From Odiellus spinosus (Eukaryota > Arthropoda > Arachnida > Opiliones > Phalangiidae), in the NCBI GenBank assembly GCA_963920705.1, contig OY987240.1, forward strand, positions 1,866,501 to 1,930,500: a stretch of 64,000 nt of DNA, read 5' to 3'. Made by a program: the position numbers and the translations under genes. This document shows positions 20,451 through 31,208 of the stretch, piece after piece. Under the pieces are notes generated by a model. That model was not told where the DNA came from and made no database searches. It saw nothing but the letters and a program-made list of their open reading frames with translations. Numbering within the stretch: the stretch's first letter is position 1; each line of letters begins with the position of its first letter.

Positions 20451-20871
20451 GATTGGCTATTGGTGGACATTTAATTTTTTCTTCAGCAATAGTTTTTTCA
20501 GGAGTTCCGCTAATTATGGTATTAACACATTTCCTTTCATCTTTACCGCTTTGATTCGAGTTATATTTCGCGAAAGGAATGCTTCCGCATTCATCGAAAC
20601 CGGTTTGAAGGGGTTGAAATGGTACGAGAGGGATGTTCGTAGTCGAATTTCGCTTGGTAACAATATCGCAGTTTGGACTATATTTTTCATGCTCTTTAAA
20701 GGGGATGTCTAAACATTCCCAACGATATAAAATAAGCCCGCATTGAAAACATTGACAAGCTTGGATTTTCGAGTCTAATAAAAAAAATCCTGCTTTAGCT
20801 AAGGCTTCAATCGGAACGCAACCTTTCCAACGCCCTTTAAAACTTTCTAGGCGGGTCAATTCATGATTCAT
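20413..20871 (-). CDS. BIR-domain (IAP-like) protein
   Basis: The ATG at 20871 is chosen because it overlaps the polymerase stop (ATGAATCATGA) and the domain starts at once; an upstream in-frame ATG (20916) lies inside polymerase coding. 152 residues. The BIR domain is at about 5-72: R-L-ESF--RW, then LAKAGFFLL, then the zinc signature C41-x2-C44-x16-H61-x6-C68. The rest is low-complexity with no RING finger. IAP-type BIR proteins in DNA viruses of arthropods block apoptosis or act in immune signalling. Which role applies here cannot be told. It lies between the polymerase and the GADD34-like ORF, suggesting a small host-response cluster. Confidence 0.85.
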   Translation of the reverse strand: MNHELTRLESFKGRWKGCVPIEALAKAGFFLLDSKIQACQCFQCGLILYRWECLDIPFKEHEKYSPNCDIVTKRNSTTNIPLVPFQPLQTGFDECGSIPFAKYNSNQSGKDERKCVNTIISGTPEKTIAEEKIKCPPIANHVQEWKQARAFF

Positions 20872-23800
20872 TTTTTTCGCTTCCGTCCGCTTTGTAGCCG
20901 AAAGGCAAAGTGTCAAGATTATTTAAAATATATCGTTTATCATTTGTGCGTCTAAACTTTTTAGTCGGTTTGGTCGACTCTAGGGCCATCTGTATTTTAT
21001 GTCTTTTTACGTTAAAGGGAATTTGAAGTGTTAATTCTTTTTGAGGATCCATGATTAATTCTTCAAAATTTTCTAGGCCAATAGCTTCGACATTTTCACG
21101 ATTTAAAGTGATGCCTTTACATTTTTGTACAATTTTTTGAGATTCTTTTAATTTATAGACCTAACTTTTTGGTCCCGTCGCCATAAATAAATCTATCGAA
21201 TTGTCCTTTAATTCGTCGGCCCACGAGCCTACCGCAGTGCCAATAGAAGGTTCCCACGCCCCGGGGGTCGCGATATAAAGGCAACTATCTGTATCTCCAT
21301 ATACGCAGGCCCTGCCCAATTTGAACAAAGTTTCGTTTAATCTAATACGCCCATAAGCGGAAACGAAACTAGCTACAATAGCATTACCGTAATTATACGA
21401 AGGCGCGTAATCGCTTTCGCTTTTGAGGCTTAACATCGCAATTTCGTCAGTTACGGGTCGCAAATCGGCTATTTCCACGCTAGGATCTCCTAAATATTTA
21501 ATTAATTCTGCATATTTATTAATTAGTATTGTTTTATTATGATTCGTACGCAATCCTACTCTCCCCCATAGCGCATTAATATTTAATTTCCCAACGTGAC
21601 GCAATCCAGGGTTATCAGTAATGTCAAAAATATTTAAATTTAATTTTTCACTTTGATTAATTTTTTCGACAAAATTTTTTTTTTTCTGTGACAGCATCAC
21701 TTGGAAATCCCGAATTCGCTATTTTAAGACCAATAAAGTCCGTCATGTACCGACTAAAGAAATTTTCTTGTTTGTGATAGTGATAATCTTCGTAAATATC
21801 CAAGATTTTGTAATTAGCATACTTTACGGCCCAATAGAGCTCGTTGCTCACCCAAACGCCTTCTAAGGCTCTATCGTTCTCTCCGTGATTACAAACGTTT
21901 AACTGAAATTTAGCACACATTTTACACAGCGGGTAATAAAGATTTTGGGGGGGCAGTACGCGCGCGTGGATAACCCCAAAGTACGCATCTGCTTCGTAAT
22001 TAAAGTTAGAGGTAATAATACTAGGGTGTAATCCCGGAAAAACCTTATCGCGACAGATATGGGGGTAAAGCGAAATTATGTCTAAATATTTTATGGTTTG
22101 ATGTGTTTGGGGAACGCTTTTTAATTTGAAAACGCTACAACGACCACCGTATAAAGCGCTACGTCCATTAATACGGGGGCGTAATGTTAAACTTTTGCAA
22201 AAAGCTTTGGCTTCGGCATTTTCCTTCAAAAAACGATAGAATTGACATTCTTTTACTGTAATATATCTATGGTTTGGAAGAGTTTCTCGAATAAAAATAT
22301 CTCTATCCAAAGTGCGTTCGTGAAGATGCTTATTGGTTGTTTTTAATAGCGAATTATAAGAATTTAAAGCCAAACAAAGCTCGCAACCGTGATAAAAACA
22401 GGCATCAAAATTAATAGCTAACGGTGGGTCGTTAGAGTAGCCGTCTAATCGGTATGGACCAACTTGTTTTTCCCCTCCGTATAAAGCTGTTTGAAGTTTT
22501 ACGCCTTCTTGTTTTTCAAACCAAGCTAAATATTTTAAACTAATTTGAGAATAGGCAAATTGATTGTTATACCCGTTGGGAGGGACAATACCCATTGTGT
22601 ATGGTTGAAGATAATTGTTTAGAAAAATTGTAGTTAGACACCCGGCAATCGTGACGTTAGGAAAACTAAAAATATCAAAATTCGTAATTTTTAAATAAAT
22701 GTCTCGAAAAATTACCATTCCTTCCCGTAACAATTTTACATCCTGGCTACAGTATTTTAAAACTTCTTCGTGAATGTCATACTCTTCTTTTTCGGGACTC
22801 TCGTACCATTTTTCAAAATTTAAGAAATCTTGATCTTTCATTTTTTCCGGACTAAAATAATGTTTTGGTGGCATTGCCCCTTTGTAATCTAAAGTCGAGT
22901 TATTGTAAAAAGAGTAAGGAAAATATCCTTTTACTACGTCATCATCAAGCCCAAACATTTGCGTAAAATTTCTTAAAGGGGCCGCGACGTAAGAATAACT
23001 GTCAATAAATCTTAACTGTAAATTTTTTTAAAGAGATGAGTAAAATTTTGGAACCGTCATAAATAAGAAAGGGCAATAAATTTCGCTCAATTAACTTCCT
23101 TATAATGAAGTACAAATCGAAACCTTGTGCATAGTGACCTAATATAGAAAATCCATGGAAGCGCGCCTTTCTAGTTTTACGTTTTCTAATTTTTTGAGAA
23201 CCAACAGTTACTTCCGTTGATAGAATATAATCTAAAAACTTGTCGATGCAATCTTTTCCATAAAAAATCATTTTTTCGTAACTACCATTTTCTAATTCAG
23301 CTTCACTAATTAATAAAATGGGAACAAAAATATCGTTTTCTAAAATAGTTTCAGTATCAAAAAAAATTAACCGACTTTTTTCACGTGGGCTGCAAAGGGG
23401 CATGACGTAATGCAATTGTTCAGGATGTTTAATTAGACAACGCTGACAACGGGGTAAACAATCGTGATTTTCACCTAGTAAATGTCCACATTTTAAGCAC
23501 CTCTTTTTTGATCCGCATGTTCCGTTAGAAATATGCGCTTCAAAACAAGCCCCTCGAGCAAAGTAGCGAAAACATTCCGTGCACCGTTCTAAATTATTCA
23601 TACTATGATAAGCGGGAGACTGACAACGAAAACAAATATATTCAGTTGTGTTCGGACATCTATGTTTCCTTTTTTGATAATCTGTATGAAACGTTTTTAA
23701 ACAAGGATTACACGAACTTCTACCTCCCATTATTGAATGAAGAGTTTTTGCAACATGAATGTGAGACCCTACCTTTAATAGATAAATATAACGAGGGGCG

Positions 23801-24507
23801 TCGGGACCTTCGTAAAAAATACTATATTGGTCTAAAGCGTCTATTATAACAATTCGATAAAGGGGAAGTAAAAAATTTTGCATTTTGTTAATACTAATCA
23901 TATTTACGGCGCCTTCATCTAGACCCGCTTTTTCGTGTAACTCTTTGGCCATTTTTAATTGTATTTTTTTTCCGTATTTAATTTTTTGAAATTCTTTTTG
24001 ATTAAATAATTCGAGTTGTTTAATTTCAGTGAAATAAAATCGATCCGCGAGTAATTGACCTAATACAATACCGCGTCCGAAACAAAAATTGTCCGTGTCA
24101 TTGTCAATAAAAATAAAATTGGAATTTTTTTGGAGCCAGTCGTTTAAGTTAGCTAAAGTTCTGTTTTTAACAGAACGTTGATAACCGCCTATATTTTGAG
24201 GCAAGTCTATAAAGATTAAATCAAATTTCCAGTTATCGCTTTCTACAATCAAGTCTTTCGAATTTGATTGTATTACCCGACTTAACGTTCGGATAATACG
24301 TTTGGGAGTGAGTTTGTCTATTTTAATTAAATTGATATTAACTGGCGTATTTAAACTTTCGGAATTTAAACTAAAACGCAAATGAGTAAAGTTTTCACGA
24401 TCCAATAATATTTCACGAATTATTTCTGCTAAAATTCTTTTAAAGATTTTATAAAAGTCTTTAACGGGAATAGATGAATTCGAACATCTATTTCTTTTGT
24501 CTTCCAT
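20861..24507 (-). pseudogene. polB: Protein-primed family B DNA polymerase (pPolB), three breaks
   Basis: Read leftward. The N-terminal region (first ORF, residues about 1-265) precedes a Cys/His-rich zinc-ribbon region (about 266-372), then Exo I (IFFDTETI, about 381-388) and Exo II-like (LGHYAQGFDLYF). The next ORF has Exo III (YCSQDVKLL), motif A (YLDIISLYPHI) and GRSALYGGR; the next has motif B (KLNINALWGRVG) and motif C (VYGDTDSCLY). Breaks: a frameshift at the T7 run 23023-23029, a frameshift at the T11 run 21675-21685, and an in-frame TAG at 21161-21163. The C-terminal piece (21160-20861) continues in frame after that TAG and overlaps the BIR start. It is the element's replicase, dead in this copy as read. 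Confidence 0.93.
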
Positions 24508-24626
24508 TTATACGAACGTTTATTTAAGCGGCGTTGAATGTGATAGAAACGTTTGAGATTAGGGAAAGAAGATGAATCAGAATCACTAGCGGTAGAAGAT
24601 GAAGAGGTTTCTGAATAGTCGGCCAT
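24429..24626 (-). CDS. Ser/Asp-rich small ORF overlapping the polymerase start
   Basis: 65 codons beginning with an acidic serine tract (SETSSSSTASDSDSSSF), then a basic part. It overlaps the polymerase ORF start in another frame. It could be the true N-terminus of the polymerase read through a further frameshift, or a separate small protein. I cannot decide, so confidence is low. Confidence 0.3.
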   Translation of the reverse strand: MADYSETSSSSTASDSDSSSFPNLKRFYHIQRRLNKRSYKWKTKEIDVRIHLFPLKTFIKSLKEF

Positions 24627-24701
24627 TTTTTATGCGGGATTATTTTTTAAAATATTTCTAATTAAAGACACAAAGTTTTAATTCGAGGGTTATTTTTTAT
24701 G

Positions 24702-24965
24702 TCAAAAATATTTTCTCATTACCTTCTTTGGAGCAATAATTTGAGTTTCTTTACTGTTTTGAATTCGCTCGCAACATTTGTAAAAAGCGTTGACCAATTT
24801 TACACCATCTCGATCCGATTCATCACTGACACTACAAAATTAATAATTGTAAATTAAACTCAAATTTTACGAATTTAAAATTATTTAAAAATCTTACATG
24901 TATTTTAATTTTTTATGGTCCGCTTTCCAGAGTTCGTCGACGGGACTGTTTCCAATGTCATCCAT
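24702..24965 (-). CDS. Small acidic protein, two exons (predicted)
   Basis: Exon 1 is 24965-24898, then a 66-nt GT-AG intron (24897-24832; donor GTAAG, acceptor TTTTGTAG), then exon 2 24831-24702. The exons sum to 198 nt, 65 residues plus stop, in frame. The product is acidic at first (DDIGNSPVDELW, SDESDRDG) and ends basic. The family is unknown. The ATG lies just after the stop of the next upstream ORF (24967). Support comes from strong splice signals and frame continuity only. Confidence 0.45.
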
Positions 24966-24966
24966 T

Positions 24967-25305
24967 TTATATAAGTTCATTTCCATATAAAATAGTCCAT
25001 TCGTACGGGGTCTCGTTTTTGATTCGTAATCTTAACCGTACGCTACTTTCTAATCCAAGTGTTGAAACAGTAGAACTTTCTTTTACTTTTTCCAGAAAAA
25101 CATTATCATCGGGTGCTATTAATTTTTCGAATGTTAAAAACGAAGTTATTTTTCGTTTTGAGCTATTCAATTTATGAGAGGGACTGGGCCGATTGATGTC
25201 TGGCAATTCGTTTAAATCAGATTCTGCTTCTTCGACCGTAATGTCAGGAGACGGTAAAGGGCTGGACAAGTCCAGTATATCTTGTGATTCGAGTAATTGA
25301 CTCAT
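24967..25305 (-). CDS. Acidic hypothetical protein
   Basis: 112 residues. The first 45 are rich in Asp, Glu, Ser and Pro (PSPDITVEEAESDLNELPD), followed by a more structured half (SFLTFEKLIAPDDN..., VRLRLRIKN). A TATAAAAG box on the same strand at 25371-25364, about 60 nt upstream, suggests it is the first gene of the leftward transcription unit. I do not recognise it. An acidic leader protein in an early position could be a transcription regulator, but this is speculation. Confidence 0.5.
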   Translation of the reverse strand: MSQLLESQDILDLSSPLPSPDITVEEAESDLNELPDINRPSPSHKLNSSKRKITSFLTFEKLIAPDDNVFLEKVKESSTVSTLGLESSVRLRLRIKNETPYEWTILYGNELI

Positions 25306-25668
25306 ATTCTAACTATTTTATCAGACCCTAGTCGACCCTAAACTACCAAAAACTGAAAGTAAACTTTTATACGTTATGATCTATCTTTATATAGACGAAA
25401 ATTTCAAAAATAAATAAAAAAATAGATATTTTTTGTTTTTTCAAAAATTAGAATTTAATATTTTTAAGTCACGTACAAAGATAATTAGTTTTTTTAATAT
25501 GTATCAAAAACCCTTTTATGGTACAACGCCTATTTATAAAAATATTTTAATCTAGGATAATTATACCCTCTAGTTAAATTTTTACATAGATATAACCCAT
25601 TTATTTCCATATATAAAGCTAAAAAATATTAACATTTTTAAAGTCTTAGTAACATAAGAAGTTTTAAA
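25306..25668. promoter_or_regulatory. Divergent promoter region with TATA boxes on both strands
   Basis: AT-rich intergenic DNA between the leftward block and the rightward MACL gene. TATAAAAG at 25371-25364 (minus strand) precedes the ATG at 25305. TATATAAAG at 25610-25618 (plus strand) precedes the ATG at 25669. Both spacings (about 50-60 bp) suit Pol II core promoters. Confidence 0.55.
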
Positions 25669-26292
25669 ATGGCTTGTTTAAGTACAAATTGCGATATTAA
25701 AAATGCTGAGCCTTTTTATGAAATTTTGTCATCCACCACGCTGAGTTTTCACATTTGTGATAAAAATAATCTTTTTAACAAAATACCTTTAGAAAAGCGC
25801 AATCACGTTGTTAATGTAATAAGTAAACGCGTTTTTGACGAGTGTTATGAACTTTTAAAAGACTTTAACTACTATTTACACGAAAAACATGGAATTTTCT
25901 GCTTCAATCGGTATAATCGTGATTTAGAAATCCTTCCTCCCTTTTGTTCTTTTGAGGTGCACATTCTTCATCCTGTCTATCCCTTTTTTAATTTTCGCTG
26001 TTCTACATTTCAAATTCATACCAGCCATTATATACGTAAATGGACTTACTATAAAGCGGCAATTTTTGCTACCTTTAATGAATACCACCTTGGTATCCAA
26101 AAAATAATGATATCCTTATTTAGATATCGGGACATCAACATTTATTACGAAAATTTTAGGCTGGAAATGAAAAAAGTGAGAAGAAAAATTAACTATCTGA
26201 GTCGACAAGTACGTATTTTTTTTTAACCTTTATTTATTTCAAATTATAATGTTATCATCTTTTAGATGAAAAAATTAAAAGAATATATTTAA
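25669..26292 (+). CDS. 'MACL' family protein, copy a (probably two exons)
   Basis: Begins MACL, like the gene at 31208 on the other strand, and shares with it VFDECYELL/VFNECHQLL, a FEVHILHPV/FDHYLFHPQ segment and a Tyr-Lys...Ile-Phe-Ala core followed by Arg-Tyr-Arg; the two are paralogues. Unspliced, the ORF ends at 26226 (185 residues). A GTACGT donor after 26208 and a TTTTAG acceptor before 26266 would give a final exon 26266-26292 ending in MKKLKEYI, resembling the last exon of copy b (KELKKWLKDY). I prefer the spliced form (188 residues). Function unknown. Confidence 0.55.
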
Positions 26293-26688
26293 TGTTGGAG
26301 CCAAATATGGATGAATTATTAATGTCAATAATGTATGAAAAAATAAAAAACTCTATATTTGTCTTTAAAACCAAATATGAATTTTTCTTGTCATTTTATA
26401 ATTTGATAATTTTTGTTTGTGAAACTATTTCTTTATCATAAATATATTCTTTCAAAAATATTATTTTGTAAAATGGTAATTATAATGAATATTTTTATAA
26501 TCTCTATATTTTATCTATATAACTAGATAATTTATCTTAATTATTATAATCCCTACGTGTATAATTTTAATATTTTGATATTCAAATAAAAAATTTAAAA
26601 CTGGACGACATTGAAAATGACATTCTATATTTTTCACGTTATTAATATACATACGTAGATAATCACTTTTTTATATTAAACCTCAAAA
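26293..26688. other. AT-rich intergenic region
   Basis: About 400 bp of very AT-rich DNA between MACL copy a and the dUTPase promoter. I see no ORF, RNA or clear repeat in it. Confidence 0.5.
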
Positions 26689-26698
26689 TATATAAATA
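26689..26698 (+). promoter_or_regulatory. TATA box of the dUTPase gene
   Basis: TATATAAATA lies 56 bp upstream of the chosen ATG at 26754, the same spacing as in the MACL copy a promoter. Confidence 0.5.
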
Positions 26699-26753
26699 CG
26701 CAAAAATTAGGTTTATTTTTTCACTTTTGAATCTTGTTATCAAACCACCAAGT

Positions 26754-27346
26754 ATGTCTTGTAAAAATATTGCCGTGGTGCAGCCATTTTACCCGGTTCT
26801 AAAATATTTAAAATTGAGTCCAGCCGCTTTTGTACCAACTAGAGCTACCAATTGGTCAGCAGGTTTAGATTTTTACTCGTTGTATGATACCGTAATCCCC
26901 GTTAATGGACTTGTCAAAGTGCACACGGGGATTGCACTTGAACTACCACCTTACACTGTCGGAACGTTGCTAGGAAGATCGTGTAAGTTTTTACGATATG
27001 AAACTTAAAACTAACTTTTAAAATTATAGCTAAAATTTCTATTTTAGCGAAGCTTTTGGAGGGTATTTTTGTATACCCGGGGATTATTGACTCCGACTTT
27101 CGTGGCGAGTTACAAATTATGCTGAGAACCAACTTAGAAACGGAATATACTATTAAAGGCGGTGACAAAATTGCCCAATTAGTCATTACCCCAATATTAA
27201 TCCCAGTTCTCTGCGAAGCCACGGTATGTTTTTTTTTCCTTAAAAATATTTAAAAAATTTAATTTGGCTAAAAATCATTTTTTTGAAATTGTCAGGAATT
27301 AAGTACAACCGTTAGGGGTATTGGCGGTTTTGGCTCCAGTAATTAA
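26754..27346 (+). CDS. dut: dUTPase, three exons
   Basis: Exons 26754-26982, 27048-27223 and 27296-27346 with GT-AG introns of 65 and 72 nt. Together they make 456 nt, 151 residues plus stop, the normal size of trimeric dUTPases. All five motifs are present in order: AGLDFYSLYD (1), the GRS motif split by intron 1 (2), GIIDSDFRGEL (3), GDKIAQLVI (4) and RGIGGFGSS (5) in the last exon. The ATG at 26754 is the first in frame after the TATA box. The enzyme hydrolyses dUTP and keeps uracil out of replicating DNA. Retained introns suggest capture from a host genome as DNA, or adaptation to nuclear splicing. The gene appears intact. Confidence 0.92.
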
Positions 27347-27848
27347 TGTACATTAACCGTAAAAAAAAATAATTAAATTTGATTTTACCTTGAATTTCTT
27401 GTTTCGTTATGAATTGATGACTTTATTTCTTTTTAGCCATTTAAATTCATTATAAACTTCTCCATTTCCATAGTCAAATCTTTTTTCGTATGCCGTGATA
27501 TATAATAATAAATAATAATTGATAATAATTAAATATAAAATAACGAACAAAAATACATTTACATACCTGAAAAAATAAAATATAAAATGGCGTCCTACTC
27601 CTCGTATCTTTTTTAAGAAATGTAGTCTTCTTAGACTTCTTTATTCCTTTACTGACGTCAAAGAACATGTGAGCCTCTTAAACCTTTTTTCATTGGTGAA
27701 CTCATATTTCTTATTAAAGAGATAAGAACACAAATTTTTTGATTCAAAATGTATTTTTATTTTCAAGATATTTTTTTAAATCAAAATCTATTTTTATTTT
27801 TTAAAATCAAAATATATTTTTATTTTTAAGCAAAATCTATTTTTATTT
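27347..27848. other. Intergenic region with a doubtful small ORF
   Basis: AT-rich. A minus-strand ORF (27668-27474, 64 codons) starts with a basic stretch and contains a consensus CAG/GTATGT donor near 27567, but I found no acceptor that keeps a frame. Downstream minus-strand sequence near 27410-27490 reads open. It may be a remnant of a spliced gene. Two or three T-rich direct repeats (TCAAAATMTATTTTTATTTT) at 27745-27855 follow. Confidence 0.3.
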
Positions 27849-30800
27849 TTAAGATGAATCTTCTTCGTCACTATAAAAGTTATCTGAGTCGCATTTTTTA
27901 AAGTTAAAACTATAATCTTTCAGCCATTTTTTTAGTTCTTTGGATTGACAATAATATTTACGGATCTAAAAAAAAATATTAATATTTTATTTATTAAAAC
28001 TGTATTTTTAGCTACATACCTTTTCTTCTAATCTTAACACTTTTTTGTCATAATCCGCAATTGAATTATATTGGCCGTCAAAGAATTCGCGGTATCTAAT
28101 ATAAGGGTCATTCCATGTGAAAACGACCAATGTCCCCGCGGCACCGACTCCGATTTTATTTAAACTCCACACATAACTAAAATGGTCATATTTAGTGGGA
28201 AATCCCAAGTTTCAAGTGAAAATTCCTGTAATTTTCGGAGATATGTGCTTTGGAAGTTTCGTAGTAGCGGAGCTATTTCTTAAATCCATTAAATATGCCA
28301 ATTTATGTATTTATATCTAACTAATGAATTAATGCATATCTATGAAATAAATTGCACTTATTCTAGGCTTGGTGGAGATCACTTAAAAAATAATAGGACC
28401 TCCTTCTGTGAAATAGATTTCTCAATATAAATTCATAAAGTCGCCAAAAAACTCGCAGTGACCCCCAAAGTGGATAACTTTAATTGCCTAAAACTAACAG
28501 TTATCTTATTTCAATTGAAATTAAATTACTATCAATAAAACTTATTAATGTCCTTTACAGGAAAAGACATCCAATTCGGCAACTGAGAAAATGGTTCTTA
28601 TGTAAACTGTCTCCGAAATAAATGTTTTTACGAACAATGTTAAAACATGGTAGTGGTTTTAGTGTTATAAGGCTTGTTGGGATTCTAATATTCATAGAAA
28701 AAGCTAGTTCATTAGAAAGCTTAGATTTTAAGCTACAACATGCAAAAATAAAAAGTTTGTCTATAGGGTTTTTCTTGCCCAAAAATAATGCTCAATTATG
28801 GGATTTTTTCTCATATTTATTTGTCAAGTTTGAGCCTACTTAATATTATTATTACATTATTATTATAAATTATTGTTACAGTTATATCTGAGATGGTTAG
28901 TTTCTATTAGATAAACAATTTAAGAAGTTATATGTGTTACTGTTATAACATATTTGTGAAATTGAACACCCCTTAAAAACTATAATGGTTTAGCCCTAGT
29001 CATGTATATTATTTCTCGACATTTAGCCGTATAAAGAGGCCCAAATAAGGGGAACCATACCACTGTTTTTTACTCTGAGTTATACCCTTTTCAAACGAGG
29101 CCTAACTAGCCGGTTTTATCAGATTTAACTGGTGTTTAAACACAATTAACCGAGGTTTTTTGAACTGAGAAGGCTTTGTAAACCTCGATGAAATCTAGTT
29201 CAACCACGGCTAAGTACGCCTCGTCTGAAGAATGTAAAAGTAACTCATCCTGTATGTTCATCTGGGCTGCTGGGCATCGTTTAAAAGAAGCTTGCGATAG
29301 TATGAAGCTATACAGTTCGCTGTGTTAGTTCCATATTATCGCGAGTTTCTTTTGAAAGATGCCTAGCTGAACATAAAGGATGAGATACAAGTTCATTCAT
29401 TTTTAATTTTAAACTAGGAAATCACTGTTATAGTGTAGCAGACCTATATACTTTATTAGAATTCTAATGAATCACGCCACGCAAACGTAATTATTAATAT
29501 ATGAACTTTCCTCTATGAAATTTATTTTTAGAATGAAGCAGAAGAATGAAATTGCTCCTTATAGCCTCTTCAGACGAGAAGCAATTAGCCATGGTTTAAT
29601 AAATTTGAACTGTGGTTTACTTACCCTTCTCAGTTCTATAAACCTAGGTTAATTGTGATTAAACCACGGTTAAATCTGATTAAACTGGCTAGTTAAGCCT
29701 CGTTTGAAAAGGGTATAACTCAGAGTAAAAAACAGTGGTATGGTTCCCCTTATTTGGGCCTCTTTATACGGCTAAATGTCGAGAAATAATATACATGACT
29801 AGGGCTAAACCATTATAGTTTTTAAGGGGTGTTCAATTTCACAAATATGTTATAACTTCTTAAATTGTTTATCTAATAGAAACTAACCATCTCAGATATA
29901 ACTGTAACAATAATTTATAATAATAATGTAATAATAATATTAAGTAGGCTCAAACTTGACAAAAAATATGAGAAAAAATCCCATAATTGAGCATTATTTT
30001 TGGGCAAGAAAAAACCCTATTGACAAACTTTTTATTTTTGCATGTTGTAGCTTAAAATCTAAGCTTTCTAATGAACTAGCTTTTTCTATGAATATTAGAA
30101 TCCCAACAAGCCTTATAACACTAAAACCACTACCATGTTTTAACATTTTTCGTAAAAACATTTATTTCGGAGACAGTTTACGTAAGAACCATTTTCTCAG
30201 TTGCCGAATTGGATGTCTTTTCCTGTAAAGGACATTAATAAGTCTTATTGATAGTAATTTAATTTCAATTGAAATAAGATAACTGTTAGTTTTAGGCAAT
30301 TAAAGTTATCCACTTTGGGGGTCACTGCGAGTTTTTTGGCGACTTTATGAATTTATATTGAGAAATCTATTTCACAGAAGGAGGTCCTATTATTTTTTAA
30401 CTGATCTCCACCAAGCCTAGAATAAGTGCAATTTATTTCATAGATATGCATTAATTCATTAGTTAGATATAAATACATAAAATTGGCATATTTAATGGAT
30501 TTAAGAAATAGCTCCACTACTACGAAACTTCCAAAGCACATATCTCCGAAAATTACAGGAATTTTCACTTGAAACTTGGGATTTCCCACTAAATATGACC
30601 ATTTTAGTTGTGTGGAGTTTAAATAAAATCGGAGTCGGTGCCGCGGGGACATTGGTCGTTTTCACATGGAATGACCCATTTTTTAGTTCATTTTTTATTT
30701 GTTGAAAAAAAAAAATGACATACTTGAGAGCAAAAATAACAATTTTGTACGAGATGAATTGATGGAACATTTCTTTGGCGTGGAACTCCCAGCCCATAAA

Positions 30801-31208
30801 AGTTAATGATTTATACGGACAATGAAGGTTCGTATAATGATAAGGATAAGGACATACTGTTACAGCTTTTTCCCCAAAAGTTTTAACGTCGCAACCCCAT
30901 AATACGGCTTGAGGATGAAACAAATAATGGTCAAATTCCCACACATTTAATTTGCAAAATTCTGGTGTTATAAAATGCGAAAAAGGACGAGACAATAACA
31001 ACTGGTGACACTCATTAAAAACGGGTTCTGATAACTTGACTAATAATCTTGTTTTTGCTTCGAATATTTCGGGATGATGATCGTCTGTGTTGTTACTTGT
31101 TTGTAGAACATATTTAGAGTCAACTACCGCGAACGCTAAACATTGAAGAGATAACACTCCTAATCTATGGGCTTGACGTGGAGCGTGGTATTCAGTTAAA
31201 CAAGCCAT
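27849..31208 (-). CDS. 'MACL' family protein, copy b, three exons with a transposon in intron 1
   Basis: Exon 1 31208-30724, exon 2 28095-28020, exon 3 27965-27849. The lengths 485, 76 and 117 nt sum to 678 (225 residues plus stop) with consistent phases. Splice sites are GTATGT/TTATATTAG and GTATGTAG/TTTTTTTAG. Intron 1 is 2.6 kb because the foldback element 28105-30677 lies in it; without that element the intron would be under 60 nt. Exon 3 ends in an acidic Asp/Glu/Ser tail (FYSDEEDSS). It is a paralogue of 25669-26292. No known domain recognised. Placement at the element's right end, facing inward, suggests an early accessory gene. Confidence 0.65.
28105..30677. mobile_element. 2.6-kb foldback transposon (long inverted arms)
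   Basis: Starts GGGTCATTCCATGTGAAAAC and ends with its complement. Arms of about 1.1 kb (28105-29236 and 29567-30677) are near-identical inverted copies. The loop 29237-29566 holds a second, smaller hairpin (about 29243-29390). ORFs of 75 and 90 codons in the two arms are the same sequence seen twice and resemble no transposase. I see no clear target duplication. It is a non-autonomous foldback/MITE-type element nested in the Polinton, in an intron of the MACL gene. Confidence 0.85.

Noticed and set aside
27474-27668. Spliced small gene on the minus strand
   Set aside because: A good donor exists, but no acceptor restores an open frame; kept only as a doubtful remnant.
28555-28782. 75-codon ORF, and its 90-codon partner at 29956-30228, as transposon genes
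   Set aside because: They are the same sequence in the two foldback arms, with no transposase motif; openness is likely chance.
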